Positions 11,601 to 29,047 are shown, counted from the stretch's first letter. The stretch is 64,000 nt of DNA from Anaeramoeba flamelloides (GCA_027625915.1 JANTQA010000029.1:7564001-7628000); one strand, 5' to 3'. The notes: a model not told the origin generated them from the letters alone. Program-made: numbers and translations.

Positions 11601-12242
11601 TTTGTAGGGGTTATTTTGAAAACAGTACCTTTTCATATTATATAAAAAATTTTTATTCTGGTATCAAAATTTAATACCGACATAGATGTTTAAAAAGTTG
11701 AAAAAGTATATAAGAAAACTCATATTGAAAAAAAATAATCATAAATCAGTTAATATTTAAGATTTTTTTTTTTGATATTCAAAAAATAAATTATCAGATA
11801 TAAAAAAAAAATGTTTAAAAATAAGTTTATTTTTTTATTTCATTTGTTTTATTATTAAAAAGCAACCATTGAAAAAAAAATACACACTATTAATGGGGAA
11901 ACATTATATCTATAATATATTATATTATTGTAACAATAATGACATCTCTTCCTCTATTTCTACCCAAAAAGCAAAATAAATATAAATATAAATTAAAAAA
12001 TAATTATGTGGCCTTTTATAAAACAAAAGTTTACGGAAAATTTATTTTCAAAAAACATAATAAGATCCTAATCAAAATTATTAAAAAAGATACCAGCTAT
12101 TTGTAACACTTAGTAAAAAATATTTCTTTTTTTTTACTATTCAATTAAAACCTGGGTTCAATATCAAACACAACATTTTTCCAATTTTGCAATGATCGAT
12201 CACAAATACAAAAACATATTTTATTATTCTTTTTGATCCCAT

Positions 12243-12285
12243 TTGGATTGGATTGGATTGGGTTGGGCTGGGTTGGGTTGTTTGG
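12243..12285. repeat. pentanucleotide array TTGGA/TTGGG
   Basis: About eight tandem units, first TTGGA and then TTGGG/CTGGG. It is strikingly G-rich on the + strand compared with the surrounding AT-rich DNA. Confidence 0.8.
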
Positions 12286-12835
12286 TGGAAAGGGAATGGA
12301 AGCCCAATTTCTATTTAATTAGGGAAACAGTTGCAAGAAAATTTGAATTGTTATTAATGCTAGAAAAGTTATTATTGATTTACTTAAATAACTATCATTT
12401 TCTTCAGTTTTCCCGCTTCAATAAAATTTTAAAGTTTTTCTAGAATTTTTTTTTTTAGAATATTTTTCCTTTTCAATACCATTATCAATTTTCAAACATA
12501 AAAGTAACAACCAACTTGATTTTTAACTTTATATTCCTGTTTATTCTGCAAACTTTTGAGACTTGTATCATTATTTTTGAAAATAAAAAAAAAACAATGT
12601 TTAATCGTTTTTTTGTTTTTGTTGCATTCCTTTTTGTTTTGAGTTGTCGTTATAAAGAAAACAAGTTGAAAACTTGAAAAATTTGAAATCTAAAATTTGC
12701 AAAATGTTCAAATTACTTTTTAAATCAATACAAAATCTTAAAAAGGCAACGAAAAGATGTTTTAAGCAGCACACTTGAAAAATAATTTGAATGTATTATA
12801 TATAAATAATAAATTTATTTTCCAATTGGATAAAA

Positions 12836-12930
12836 TTATTATTATTATCATCATCATCATCATCATTATCATTATCATTATCATTATCATTATCATTATC
12901 ATTATCATATCATTATTATTATGTTTATTA
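12836..12930. repeat. ATT/ATC trinucleotide and TATCAT hexanucleotide microsatellite
   Basis: Runs of ATT and ATC trinucleotides grade into a tandem (ATTATC)n hexamer array. It lies just downstream of the stop codon of the minus-strand NERD1-like gene. Confidence 0.85.
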
Positions 12931-12952
12931 TTATCTTTATTAGTATTCCAAT

Positions 12953-15139
12953 TTACATATGAAACCTTTCATTTAAAATTGAAGAAGATTTCCTTCCTCT
13001 TTTCCTCTTTTTCCTTTTATAATTATTTTTCTTTGTGAGTGATGAATTATTATAAAAAAATAATACTAAAGTGATCAAATAAAAAACTAAAAAGAAAAAT
13101 AAAATTGTAGGTATTGAAGTACTTTGTAGAGTTGATTGCTTTTGGGAAAACCCTATATAGGCCTTTCTAGTTTCGATGATTAAATCTGATAACCCGTCGC
13201 CATCAAAGTCTTCGATTATTACCCAGGGCGCCGAAATGGGAGAATCCAAATAATTTGGAATTTCAAAGTTTGTCAGAATTTTGCCGTTCGTGCTTTCAAT
13301 TATCAACCCCGTTTTTTTACCAATCAGGAGGATGTTATTTTTAAAGGGGTGCAAAATGGGGGTAAAAATTTGATCAAACAAGGGGTTTTGTTCGTCTTCG
13401 TCAAAATCGGCGATCCAATTGGCGTTGGTGTTTATGGACCATCTTGTTTCACCGTTATGAGAAATCGCCAATAAATTGCCATTCGAAATGGCGAAGATTG
13501 AAAGATATCTTCTGGATTTTGTTTCCAAATCGGGAATTAAAATGGGATCCAATAGGCTAATTCTGAGTTGGCCGTCGCCAAAGGTATCGCTGCTAACCCC
13601 GCTTGAAGACTTTAGCAAATCGCTATACGTACAAATGGTGTTATTCCATAGCGGCTCTCTTTTGATGAGATCCGAATTTGCCTGCGCGAAGCAAATGGGT
13701 ATTTTCCAATTCATGGAATCCTTTGAATTTAAGGACAAACGAGGAAACTGATGGTCGTCCGCTGAAGAGCGCCTCGATCCCAGGTGTCTATTGCCCGTAT
13801 AATAATTTGCATTGCCTTTTTGTTTGGCGCCCACTTGGTTAATGCTTTGGATGTAGTCATGCGAAAGTGTGGCTTCAATATGGTCGATCATCAAATTGCC
13901 AGACAGGTCGCCATAAGAGCCATGCGATGTAAGCGGTACATAGCAAATTTGCACACCGGTGTATAAGTGAAGCACATCAAATCCGTTTTTGACATGTGCA
14001 ACCAACGCGTTTGGTGGTTCCCTTTGCAATTTCTCATTGAGTTTGTCCTTGCTATAATTGATGCCTTTCGTTTCTCGCGAGGACCGATCCTTTTGGAAAT
14101 TTGCTAACCGGAAATTGCTATCGAATTTTGATTGCCACGAGTATGGCAATTGGTAAAGCACAGACTCCCGAAAGACTCTCCAATTTGAGAGCCTTGTGTT
14201 TATTTGTGCAGACTTAAACTGCGAAACAAAATGGACACTACTTGCTGCCCCATAGGCCGAGGCAGTCGCACCATTTTGGAAATTTGGGGTGCTTTTCCAA
14301 CGCAGTTTACCAGTGCGAGCAGCAAAGCAATAGTATTCAAAATTTTTGGCGATCGTTACTTTTTGTGGGTTGTCGTTTGTGTTTCCATTACTCGAATGGC
14401 CAGAGTTTTTTTCGGGCTGATCTTGGCTGAGTTTTTTTTTTTGACCGACCCTCCCGCCAATAATGACCATTCCTAAATCGCCTTCGTAAATTTCATGGTG
14501 TGTTATTAAAATAGTTAATTCCTGAAAGATCGTCTTTTTTGGTAGTACCTGGGACTGTGCATACACTTGCCAGAGGGTGTTCAATTCAGAATCAAAGCAA
14601 ATAACTTGCCATGATTCCGTAACAACAATAATAATTTTTTCTTCATAGCTTTTGCTATTGCCATTACTTCCTTCCTTTTTTTTCCTTTTAATACTGCCAA
14701 CACCTAAGCCTACAGGCCTTGTACCGCGTGATATCCCTATTTTATTATATTTTTGTGAATTCATAGAGACTAATAAGGATTTTTTTTTATATAAAATAGG
14801 GGTGGTTATTTGGCTTTTGCTGTTGCTGTTGCCATTTGCGTTGCTTTTCATTTTCTTTTTATTTTTTATTGCGGTTGGCCCTAATTGATAGATTTTGATT
14901 GAAGGATCATGAGAAACTAATACTAAGTATTTCTGGTTGTTATCTTTAAAGTCAACAACAATAGGCCTTGGTAATTCTTCACCAATCGATGAGTGATGCG
15001 AATTCTTATATAGTTGGGTCGAAATTGGTATTGAAAAACTTGGCTCAAGCATGTTGTGGTTCGATTGCCGAAGATACAGCAAAATGAAAAAAATTGATCC
15101 AAATAACAAGACTAAGTCTAATCTTCTTAATTCGTTCAT
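12953..15139 (-). CDS. NERD1-like FG-GAP repeat membrane protein
   Basis: 728 residues, no intron. It has a hydrophobic segment at about 9-24 (signal anchor or signal peptide), a long lumenal/extracellular beta-propeller-like body, a second hydrophobic helix at about 677-697 and a short Lys/Arg-rich tail. Collinear landmarks match the plant FG-GAP protein NERD1 from memory: PRPIVVDF near the N-terminus, ESWQVICFDSELNTLWQ, GMVIIGGRV, AARTGKLRW, FRESVLYQLPYSW, ALVAHVKNGFDVLHL, and an FG-GAP calcium-type loop DFDGDGLSDLIIE near 641-653. Plant NERD1 works in the secretory/endomembrane system, affecting cell wall and root growth; here a secretory-pathway membrane role is inferred. Low-complexity Ser/Asn/Lys inserts expand it. 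The start ATG directly precedes the membrane segment. Codon use is less AT-biased than the surroundings. Confidence 0.88.
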   Translation of the reverse strand: MNELRRLDLVLLFGSIFFILLYLRQSNHNMLEPSFSIPISTQLYKNSHHSSIGEELPRPIVVDFKDNNQKYLVLVSHDPSIKIYQLGPTAIKNKKKMKSNANGNSNSKSQITTPILYKKKSLLVSMNSQKYNKIGISRGTRPVGLGVGSIKRKKKEGSNGNSKSYEEKIIIVVTESWQVICFDSELNTLWQVYAQSQVLPKKTIFQELTILITHHEIYEGDLGMVIIGGRVGQKKKLSQDQPEKNSGHSSNGNTNDNPQKVTIAKNFEYYCFAARTGKLRWKSTPNFQNGATASAYGAASSVHFVSQFKSAQINTRLSNWRVFRESVLYQLPYSWQSKFDSNFRLANFQKDRSSRETKGINYSKDKLNEKLQREPPNALVAHVKNGFDVLHLYTGVQICYVPLTSHGSYGDLSGNLMIDHIEATLSHDYIQSINQVGAKQKGNANYYTGNRHLGSRRSSADDHQFPRLSLNSKDSMNWKIPICFAQANSDLIKREPLWNNTICTYSDLLKSSSGVSSDTFGDGQLRISLLDPILIPDLETKSRRYLSIFAISNGNLLAISHNGETRWSINTNANWIADFDEDEQNPLFDQIFTPILHPFKNNILLIGKKTGLIIESTNGKILTNFEIPNYLDSPISAPWVIIEDFDGDGLSDLIIETRKAYIGFSQKQSTLQSTSIPTILFFFLVFYLITLVLFFYNNSSLTKKNNYKRKKRKRGRKSSSILNERFHM

Positions 15140-18100
15140 TGGTTATTAGTTTTTTGTTTTTGATTTTAAATGTAAATATGTGGTGAAATTATTATTCAAG
15201 AATTAAAGAGAAAAATTTTTAGTACTACAAGGAAAAAAAATGAAACTACCTCGATTAACAATTTGTGGTTTATTTTTCCTCTATTTGGATTTAAATTGCT
15301 ATTTTTAGAAAGAAAAGAATGGTTGTGTGAGTTTCTTCTCTTTTATGTTCTGATCATTAAAGTATGGAAAGATTTTTTTAACCTCAATTTGTTGTTCTGC
15401 AATTTTCAATTAATAGTGTTTCTTCATTAGGTAATAATTGCTCTTATCTTGAAATGTTCCAAAACTAAAGCAATATTTTAAGATATATGCTGTTATAGCT
15501 GTTGTTGATTATGAGTTTTGAAGATCATTTTTATTGTCTATCTCTGAAAATTTCGTTTCTTTGGATATTTTACCCCTTCACAAATTACTTTGATTTTTAA
15601 AAAGTTTTTAATTTGACATATAAATTTAAAAATTGAATTAGAGTTAAATCAAAGACTCAAAATGAATTATACTGAGACGAAATTGAATTAGTATATAAAA
15701 AAGAATTATTTCAGATTTCTAAGAATTCTTATTATTCTATATTGTTTTAGATTGTAGAATGGGATTATTTTTACTATAAAACCCCTTTATTTAATATTTT
15801 GAAGAACTAAAAGATCTTGGGTATTTTTCTTCTTATAATCCAAGTAGTATTTGGGATAATATAATCAAATATAAAATTTTATCAAAATTGGTTCATTATA
15901 AAAGAATTGACCAAAAAAATTTCGAGGTCACTCCAATGAATATGTCAAGATATTTCTACAACAAAACATGAAACATTTTCGGAATAAATCATAAAGTTTT
16001 TTTAGTGTACACAAACAACAAATGTTTGTTTACTAAAAATTATTGTAACTGTAGATTAAATTATTGTTTTTTTGTTACTAAAATTATCATAATTTTCTTA
16101 CTTTTCTTGTTTTAAGGACCATCTGAATTTTATTATCAAGAAAGATTACTTTGGTGAAGAAATATTATAGCAGTTAAAAATGATATGATAAATGAAATCT
16201 TGATATGACTTAAAAGTTTTGGTTTTCTTTTGTAAATTTTCATCTTTTGCATTAACCTGGCTTTACCAAAAGTGAAATTTAAATTAAAAGGGTTCTCAAA
16301 GTAAAGATTTACTTGCAACATATTCATTCCATCTTAATTTACAAGAAATCCAGAGTTTGGGCCAGAACATAAATATATTTGGTTACAATCTGAAGGTGAG
16401 TGATAGAAGAGATAAACAAAATCTATTTTAAATTAACCTTGTTTTGTTTTGTTTTGTTTTACAATTCATACAATTTTATGATCAATTAAAGGTTTTTTTG
16501 ATTTTCATATATAAAAATTAAAAAATATATAATATTTTTACTTTACTTCGGCATACAACCAATTTACTATGTTTCTAAGTTTTGTTAGATTATTCTATTT
16601 CAACTCTTCTAAATACCACAATTCAGATAGTAATTAAATTGAGTACTACTCATCGTGTTCAAGTTAATATTAAAGGGGATTGTTATTAAAAAAAAAAAAA
16701 AAATAAAAAAAAAAAAACCATATAACCAATCCATGGTTCAAATGTTTCTAAAAAATATATTAGTCAAATAGTACCTGAAAAGGAAATCTTACCATCTCAA
16801 AATGATTATTGTATTAGCACAAGAATTCCAGTTTTTCAGTAAAATAATCTACTTTTTTTGACAAATTTAACACTTGAATTATTAATATCCAAACTCCACA
16901 GTTGAACAATATCTTTATTACATTTCTCAGGAAACAAATATTAGTAGTTAAAAAATTCAATTTTTCAAAAAAATTATTTATTTAACTTGTAGTTTCTTTT
17001 GACCAATTATTTCTGAAATATTTGTAATGTTTTCTAAAAACTACTAGCTTTATCAAAAGAAGCAAAAATAAACAATTTTTAGGTTTTTTAGGTTAATAAT
17101 TTTTTACTAAAACTTGAAATTAAATAGGTAAAAAAAATAATTACATTCGCAAGTTATAAAGCTCAATTATTGGTTTTTATAATTAAACCCTAAAAAAAAT
17201 TTTTACACACCAAAATTCTTTTTGAAAAAATAAAATCCTATTTAATCAGTTTCAAGAAGAAATACAATATCAGAACAATCCATTAATTGAAATATGAACG
17301 AATATTAATAAATTGCAAGAATCACTAAACAAAAAACTAATATTTCTCAATATTCATAAATTAAGTATGCTTGAAGATTTTTGGAGAGGGTAAAAAAAAA
17401 AATACTATGAAAAATTTGTTTAAATTCTATTTAAGATTATTGATCCATCAAATAATTTTATTTGAGATATTATGTTTTTAAAGGCCCAACTTGAATCGAA
17501 TATCTACTACCTGAAAAAAAAATATATTAAACGAAATAGGTTATGAAATCCAAAAAATGAAATGAAAGCAATAAAATAAAATATGAAAAATTTTCTTTGA
17601 TATTTTATAAACTCACAATTATTTCCAATTTCAAAGAGAATTCTAGTATTTTGATTAGTTTGAACTATTTAGAATATTATGAAAAATTTTGAACAAATTG
17701 ACTTTATAATTTAAATTTTATTGAAAATATCAAGGAATTTACTTTCAAAATTGATTTGAACTTGAGTATACTATCGAGTAGTGAATTAGATGTTGTATTT
17801 GGAACAAGAAGGAAAAAAAAACACAAATTCTAGTTTGAAACACAGATTGTAGTCGATGTTCAAGTATTATTTTGTTCACTGTTACTTGATAATATTTATT
17901 TTGAACAAATTTTTTGATGATATCGTTTTTAAAAATCAAACTAATTGATATTTTGGAACACACCAAGGCAAATTTGAACAAACTGTATTATTAACCTTGT
18001 TGCTGATCCTTTCCTCCAGATAATTTTGAAGTATATTTATGCCCTTATCTTTAACTCGATAAAACTTGTGTATAAAGTGGAATGAACCACTCAGTAAGAA

Positions 18101-18653
18101 ATTTTGGATTTTAGAACCTTTTATGGTTGAATTTTGAATATGGATAAAAGGTTTTTTTAAAAACTAATTGAATCCAAAATTTAAAATTTAAAGAAATATC
18201 TATTAACTTCACATTCTTTAAAGTCAACACTTCGCCCTTAGAATATAAAGGAAATTGACATTGAGTATAAAATAAGAATAATACTCAAAGCTAAAAATAG
18301 AAAATAAAATTTATTTTCTCAAGAAAAAATTTGGAATTTTTTTGAATTACTGAAAGTCTTCCAAAAGAAAATTAGTTGTTTATTTTTGTAAAACCAGCAA
18401 CTATTTTTCTGAAAAACCAAAAGAGGAAAGTTGTTTAACTTGAAAATTTACACAAGTTTGTTATTTCAGAAGCTTTTAAATTGAAAGTTATGTGTTTTTA
18501 ATCTTTTAATTTCTTTGAGAAATTGAAATAACTTTTAAAAAAACTCAAGTATTGTTCATGTAAAAAGTTTTCTGAATTTTTGGGCAAAACTTGTTATATT
18601 GACCAGTTCTAAAATCATTTTATCTGTTTTTTATCAACAAATATTATTTTCAA
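15140..18653. other. 3.5 kb intergenic region
   Basis: Separates the divergently transcribed NERD1-like and PTEN genes, so it probably holds both promoters. No gene recognised. Contains a short (TTTTG)n run near 16440-16460, poly-A runs near 16690-16720 and a small hairpin near 15995-16040 (arms based on TGTTTGTTTACTAAA). Confidence 0.5.
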
Positions 18654-23497
<4,844 letters not shown>

Positions 23498-23959
23498 AAC
23501 AAATAATTGAAAAGATTTTTACAATCAACAATTCAAGAAGTTATCATTTCTATATTATTTCATTCTTTTTCATAAATTTGATGATAATTTTTTTTCTATC
23601 CAATATTTAGAATTGCAAAAGTTATGAAACAAAAAAAAAAATACAAAAAAAAAATTTTTTAATTTTTTATACCAGAACTTTATAAATTATATTTTTTATT
23701 AAGTTTTTTGAATTTTTCCTTTTTTTTTTATATTGATTTTGTTTTTTTTTTTTTTTTTTTTTGATTTTCTTTTATTTTCTTGACTTTCCTTATTTTTCAA
23801 TAAATAAAATATTTTGATAAAAATTAATTACTTTTTTTTTGTTAACTAATTTTAGCCATCACAAAACCGCATAAACCACACAAATCTATTTTTAATTCTA
23901 GAGATTAACGAAATAAAAATACAAAATGATCCAAATACAAATCAAAGTTCAAATATTTT

Positions 23960-24560
23960 AAAGGTTGTTTGATTGTATTGTAAACTCTTTTTCAGTCAAA
24001 GGGGCAGAGTTTTATTGACGAAATCTAACACATTCTATGAGTTTAATTCAATATTCTTCTCTAAATAAAGTTTAAATTTTTTATCTGAATCATTTTTTTT
24101 TCATTTTGTAAAATTTTGTTTTTTTTTGTTTTTTGCTTTTTGCTTTATTTGATTTTTTTTTCTTTTTTTTCCTTTCTTTTTTCTTTTTTTTTTAAAAAGA
24201 TAAAGTTAATTCAAAAAAGATCTTTGAAAAACAAAATAAACATCAAGAAAAGTGTGATATGAAATTTCTTTTCAAATTAATATATTTATTATTAAAAAAA
24301 TGGAAATGTCAGTAATTTTAATTTCCTAAAGAAATTGAGAAATTTTGAACTTCAACGTTTCAATGGAAGAGTACAAAAATTTTTAACTTTTTTTTTTTAT
24401 TTTGAATTTATGGTTTGTTCAGATATTTCTTTTATGAATATTGACTTTGATATGAAGTTTATTATTTCACTTATTTCTAGGTTGGTTGATAGTTCAAAAA
24501 ACAGTGAATTTTATATTTTTGGCTGGGCGCTTTTAAGTGAAATGGAATTTTCAGTGTATG
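23960..24560 (+). repeat. dispersed repeat copy with CAGTCAAAGGGG end
   Basis: Begins around AAACTCTTTTTCAGTCAAA and GGGG and is similar over several hundred bases to 55180-55730. Shared blocks include AACACATTCTATGA, TTCAATATTCTTCTC/TACATTATTCTTCTC, TGGTTTGTTCAG/AGGTTTGTTCAG, ATGAATATTGAC/ATGAATATCGAC and GTTTATTATTTC. A 122-codon frame starting at 24335 overlaps it but is not kept open in the other copy, so no gene is called. Confidence 0.6.
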
Positions 24561-26690
24561 AAGGGTTTGGGATCTATGCATCACTTTTCTTATGGAGATA
24601 TACTTTCTTAGAATTACAAATATTTTATATTTTCGAATCCCATTCTGAGAGTGGCAACACACTTGATATTGGAGGGGTTGGTGTATACATTTTTCTAAGT
24701 TAAGTGAAAATTAACAAAATCAATAATATCATCTTTTTCAATCTCTTTGTTGATTGTTATTTGATCGGAAAATGATTATTTGGTATTATTATTTTATTGA
24801 AATTTTGGGACAACTGTAGCAATTTGATTGTGTCTTTTTGATACATTTTTATTAACAACCCTAAAAAGTCTGTTTACCACCTTAAACCTCTTAATCAGAC
24901 TCTTCATAACCCAGAAATAATCAACTCTTTATCCAATCATGTGGTTAAATAATAATCATATCTTTTGGGAATTATTTATTTTTTATTAATTTTGATAATA
25001 CCACTACCATTTAATATGTAAAATTGCTCAGAAGAAAATAGAAAAGAAACAATTCGAACACCTCTTCAAATCTAAATTTGATCACGCCCTTCAAATAGAA
25101 TTTGAAATAAAAAAAATGGTGTCCTTCGATTCTATTTGATAGATAACTTGTAAAGATCATGATAAAAATGGATTTTTTATATTATATTTTACAATTTTTA
25201 TGAAAAAAAACATATTATCTTAAAAAATTTGATAAATAATTTAATGGCTAATTACTTGATTTCCATTAACGACATAATACCACATTAATATTATTAAAGA
25301 ATTGAAAAAAACATATATTTTTTTTTTAATTGTAGAAATTAAAACAAAATTTTAAAAAATTCAATTTATTTTTATTAATGATATAAAAACAAAGATAATT
25401 TTATTTTTTTTTTTTTGAGTTTTCTGTTTATTTCGTAAATCAATAGATTTTCGTTATGTTTTTTTTTTTAATTTTTGTAATAAACCCAAAATTTATTAAA
25501 ATTTGCTGTTTATTTCAAAAAGTAAAAAAAAACCTAGAACACTTCACAGATTAAAAAGAAAACCTCAAAAAAACCTAAAGAAAATCTATTGATTTTCCAA
25601 ATCGACAAAAAAACTCAAGAAAACTAAAGGGCGGTTTTAAAGAATTCAAAAGAATAGAGAAAACTGAAGAAAATTTTATGATAAGTTTTACAGATTTTGG
25701 TGTTTATAGAGTAAATCTTAGATTTTTTTATATTCTTTTGAATCCTACAAAACTTCTGTTATTTTTTTTTTTTAATTTCAGAAATTAAAAAACAACAACT
25801 TATATACTTAAAGAAACATAACCGTAGTTTATGATACTTGTATAAAATTTCCTGATTTCTAAAGTCTTGTTTCGAAATTCCAATAAATAATTTTGATTTT
25901 CTTTATCATTAACTAATCACCAAATAAATAATGTTTCTTTATTTTGAATATTATCAAAGATATTATAATTTATTTGTTAATTATTACGTTATTCTTTAAC
26001 CCAAAAATTTTATTTTCATAAGATGGGCAGTTTCAAAAAAAAGATCGATATTTTCAAGTATTTCAAAATAATCGTACTTTATATAATAAATATTAAGATT
26101 TCGTATTTTATAATATTGTACCTAATAACAAGAATAAAATTTTAAAAATTATCCAATTAGCTAAAGTTTTCAAATAAAAACGAGACACCACCATTTTAAA
26201 TTATTTTTTGTAGTTAAGATATATTTTAAAATTAAAATATAAACAGTAAAAGTGAAATTTTAATTTTTCTTTCCCAAATGAAAAAAAAAAAAATTGTTAT
26301 TATATAGAGTATTTGGAAGAGGAGAGAAAAAATTAGAATTTACTCTATTATTTTGAATTGTGGAAAACTACAGTTTAGTTTTCTTGAGTTTCTGTTTATT
26401 TATAAAATTAATAGATTTTCGTTTGGGTTTTTTGAGTTTTTTATTTATTTCAAAAAGTAAAAAAAAACCTAGAACACCTCAAAGATAAAACCGAAAACCT
26501 AGAGAAAAGCAGTTTTAGCCCCCCCTTTTTTTTGATTTGTGAGATTAAAAGAAACTTTCATAAATTTCTGTTATTTATCAAAGTTAACAAAATACAGTTA
26601 ACTTTTCTTGAGTTTTCTTTTGATTACAAAAATTGATCGGCTTTAAGAAAAAAACAATAAATTTCAAGAAAATCACAAATTGGATTTATG

Positions 26691-26949
26691 AACTGTTATT
26701 TTCCAATTAATAAATGAAAATTTCTATTTCAATTTCAAAAATGAATATTAATTATTACTGCGACAATGAAATCAGTAGTATAAATTTTTTTCTGAAAGCA
26801 AACTAAGGAAGTTTTAAATTAATTTTCTAAAAGTATCATTTCTGAACGATCTTGTAAAGATCTTTGGTTTTACTTCAACTTATAAACTAAAAAAAATATT
26901 TTGGAATCTGAACGAAAGATTTTTTTTTCTTAATTGGAAAATATTAGTA
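26691..26949 (+). mobile_element. MITE-like element, family also at 37866-38120
   Basis: About 260 bases, with ends that are inverted copies of each other (left CTGTTATTTTCCAATTAAT, right based on AATTGGAAAATATTAGT). The reverse complement of 37866-38120 matches along the whole length, including a central GTAAAGATCTTTGG and CAACTTATAAAC. Confidence 0.6.
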
Positions 26950-27670
26950 TTTTTTTTACAATTAGGAAATCAATAAATTTTCTAAATTTTAAATAGAATT
27001 AAAAAAAAGAACCGGTAGCTTTTTTAGAATTCAACAAAATCAAGTAAAATTGGGAATTCACTGAAAACTTTTTAAATTCGGGTAAAGTTAGGATACTTAA
27101 TGCACCCAGTGATATTCTACTGTTCTTAACTATACGATTGTCTATTGATATTATTATTATACTTTTTAAATTTAAATTACACTTGATCTTACCACCAACA
27201 AAAAGATATTTTATGATTATTTCAAATTTTTGAAAATAATTACCAATATTTTTATTCTATTTATTTTAATCGATCAAAGAAACATGATACAAATAAATAA
27301 GTCAACGTTTATGGTATTAAAAGATTGTGTGGTGATTTATTGGGACGAAATAATTATCCTATATTTTTCAACAAAAATAACATCGACTTTTTCCCTGAAA
27401 ATAAAATGATCTGATGAACTTGGTCTATAGTTTCGGAAGGAAAACAAAATAGACAAAAATTTGTGGATTTGATCTTTGTACCATTCCTTATTTTTAATTT
27501 CATTTCGTTCGATATGAGAAAAATAAAATTCTTCTCTCAATTGTTTGCTAAAAAATAATCAGCCTTAAAACAGGTTTTGAAAAAAACTCAACTATTTTGA
27601 TTTTCATTTTTTTTTAAAAGTAATAATTTAACTATTTTTTAAGAAGAAAATAAATAAAATCTCAAAAAAG

Positions 27671-28573
27671 ATGAGTGTTGATGACACAATTGGATTTATG
27701 ATTGACGAGGTTGAAAGTCGTGAACGAATGTTGGTTTTAGAAAAAAATAAATTAGTGAACACGACAAAGGAATTAGAAATAAAGTTGAATGAAAAAGAGA
27801 CCATGATCAAAAATTTTGAAAAACAACAAGAAAAATTAGGAGCTACACTCTCTAAAATTGAGTTTGAAACCGAAGAAATGGATGACCCAATCAAAAAAGG
27901 TAAAAAAAAAGTAGGTGATCTGAAAAAACAAATTAAAAAATTAAAAAGAAAAATCACCAACCAACAGTCACGAGAAAAAAAAAAAATACAACAAAAAAAA
28001 AAAGAAAAAAAACATCAATCAAAAGAATACCAAAGAAAAAACGAAAGACTAAATCAAATTTCAAAACAACACGAACACTTTAGGAATTCAATTATCTTAA
28101 CGAAAAAGAAAATCGAAAATTTAAAAGAAGAATTTCAAAACGAAATGAAAAACTATTACAAAATAAATCAAGACTACCAAAAAACTCAAAAAGAGATGAA
28201 AATTTTAGAGTTAGAAATTGAAGTTTCTACCACACAAATAGACATCATCAAGCAAGAAAAGCAGCAAGCTGAACAAAAAAAGAAATCGAAAAAGAAATCC
28301 AAACAAAAGAAGTCCATTGAAGAAACCTCAGAAGAACTTGAAAAATCAATTAAATTGCACGTGCAGGACACCCAGATGAATACAAATGAATTACAATTAC
28401 TTAAAATACAATTAGAGCAGTCTTCCAAATTATTAAAAGAAAATAAAAGGGTAATTATCAAAAACAAGATCAAAAAAAATGAACAAAAGCTCAATTTATT
28501 AACAAAGGAGTATGTGCAATTTTGTAAAAAAATAATTGAGCTGGAATCGCTTGCAGGATCTCAAAAAAAATAA
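27671..28573 (+). CDS. hypothetical coiled-coil protein
   Basis: Single-exon frame of 300 residues, opening MSVDDTIGFMIDEVESRE. Almost the whole chain is predicted by eye to be coiled coil, rich in Lys, Glu and Gln with heptad-like leucines and isoleucines. A Lys-rich stretch sits at about 75-120 and another at about 200-215. There is no membrane segment, signal peptide or recognisable catalytic motif. The N-terminal 20 residues are acidic and look less repetitive. A cytoskeletal or tethering role is possible but not shown. The start is the first ATG of the frame, and a poly-A/T-rich stretch precedes it. I do not recognise a family. Confidence 0.75.
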   Translation: MSVDDTIGFMIDEVESRERMLVLEKNKLVNTTKELEIKLNEKETMIKNFEKQQEKLGATLSKIEFETEEMDDPIKKGKKKVGDLKKQIKKLKRKITNQQSREKKKIQQKKKEKKHQSKEYQRKNERLNQISKQHEHFRNSIILTKKKIENLKEEFQNEMKNYYKINQDYQKTQKEMKILELEIEVSTTQIDIIKQEKQQAEQKKKSKKKSKQKKSIEETSEELEKSIKLHVQDTQMNTNELQLLKIQLEQSSKLLKENKRVIIKNKIKKNEQKLNLLTKEYVQFCKKIIELESLAGSQKK

Positions 28574-28926
28574 ATTTTATCAATTTATACCATCCTTCAA
28601 AGACTAAATTATTTTAGTACATCCTCAATTGCTATTTACTATTAATTATTTTGCTCAATTATGTTTTTTTTTTCTCTTGAAACAAAAATAAAAATCAACA
28701 ATATTAAATTGGGAATAATTTTCAACTTTTAAAAATAAACTCTTGATTTAAAGTTTTTCTTGTGGAAATGAGATCTTTATTTTTTTATTTCCTTAGATAC
28801 AAGTTGCTAATTACGATCAGTTCTGATTCAACGGAACCCTCACCCTTTCATACTTGGAAGTTTGAGCAAATTCATCTATTTTTGAAAAGTTAAGGATGTT
28901 ATTTCTAAATGTATTTTTCAGATAAA

Positions 28927-29047
28927 GTACAAATACTATCATTTTGTCTTGATATAGGATCTTACCATCTTTTATCAATAGATTTAAATGAATTATTTTT
29001 ACAAAAAAATCGGTTTTTGGAGTTTTTTATTTTTTGTTCGTTGATAA
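28927..29047 (+). repeat. left arm of a 1.3 kb inverted repeat
   Basis: Nearly identical to the reverse complement of 30125-30244; blocks such as TCTTTTATCAATAGATTTA and TTTGTTCGTTGATAA are shared without change. In one frame both arms read LLSIDLNELFLQKN(R/W)FLEF, but a gene is not supported by this alone because DNA identity is equally high at all codon positions. Confidence 0.75.

Larger units (their letters stand above)
8609..12952. other. 4.3 kb intergenic region without recognised gene
   Basis: Lies between the 5' end of the giant coiled-coil gene and the 3' end of the NERD1-like gene. It contains long A/T runs and two simple repeats near its end. A 104-codon minus-strand frame at 8790-9104 has no recognisable domain and is not called. 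No RNA gene was recognised. Confidence 0.55.
23498..27670. other. 4.2 kb repeat-rich intergenic region
   Basis: Lies between PTEN and the coiled-coil gene, both on the + strand. It holds a long dispersed repeat (23960-24560), AACCTAAC-family fragments (25400-25700 and 26320-26530) and a MITE-like element (26691-26949). A 67-codon minus frame at 27337-27540 has mixed composition but no recognisable domain. No firm gene. Confidence 0.5.

Noticed and set aside
12775-13038. Poly-Ile frame at the ATT/ATC microsatellite
   Set aside because: Simple-sequence artefact overlapping the 3' end of the NERD1-like gene.
24335-24703. 122-codon + strand frame
   Set aside because: Mostly lies in a dispersed repeat whose second copy (55.2-55.7 kb) does not keep the frame open; no domain recognised.
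27337-27540. 67-codon minus-strand frame with mixed composition
   Set aside because: More protein-like than its surroundings, but short, alone and without any recognised motif or splice partner.
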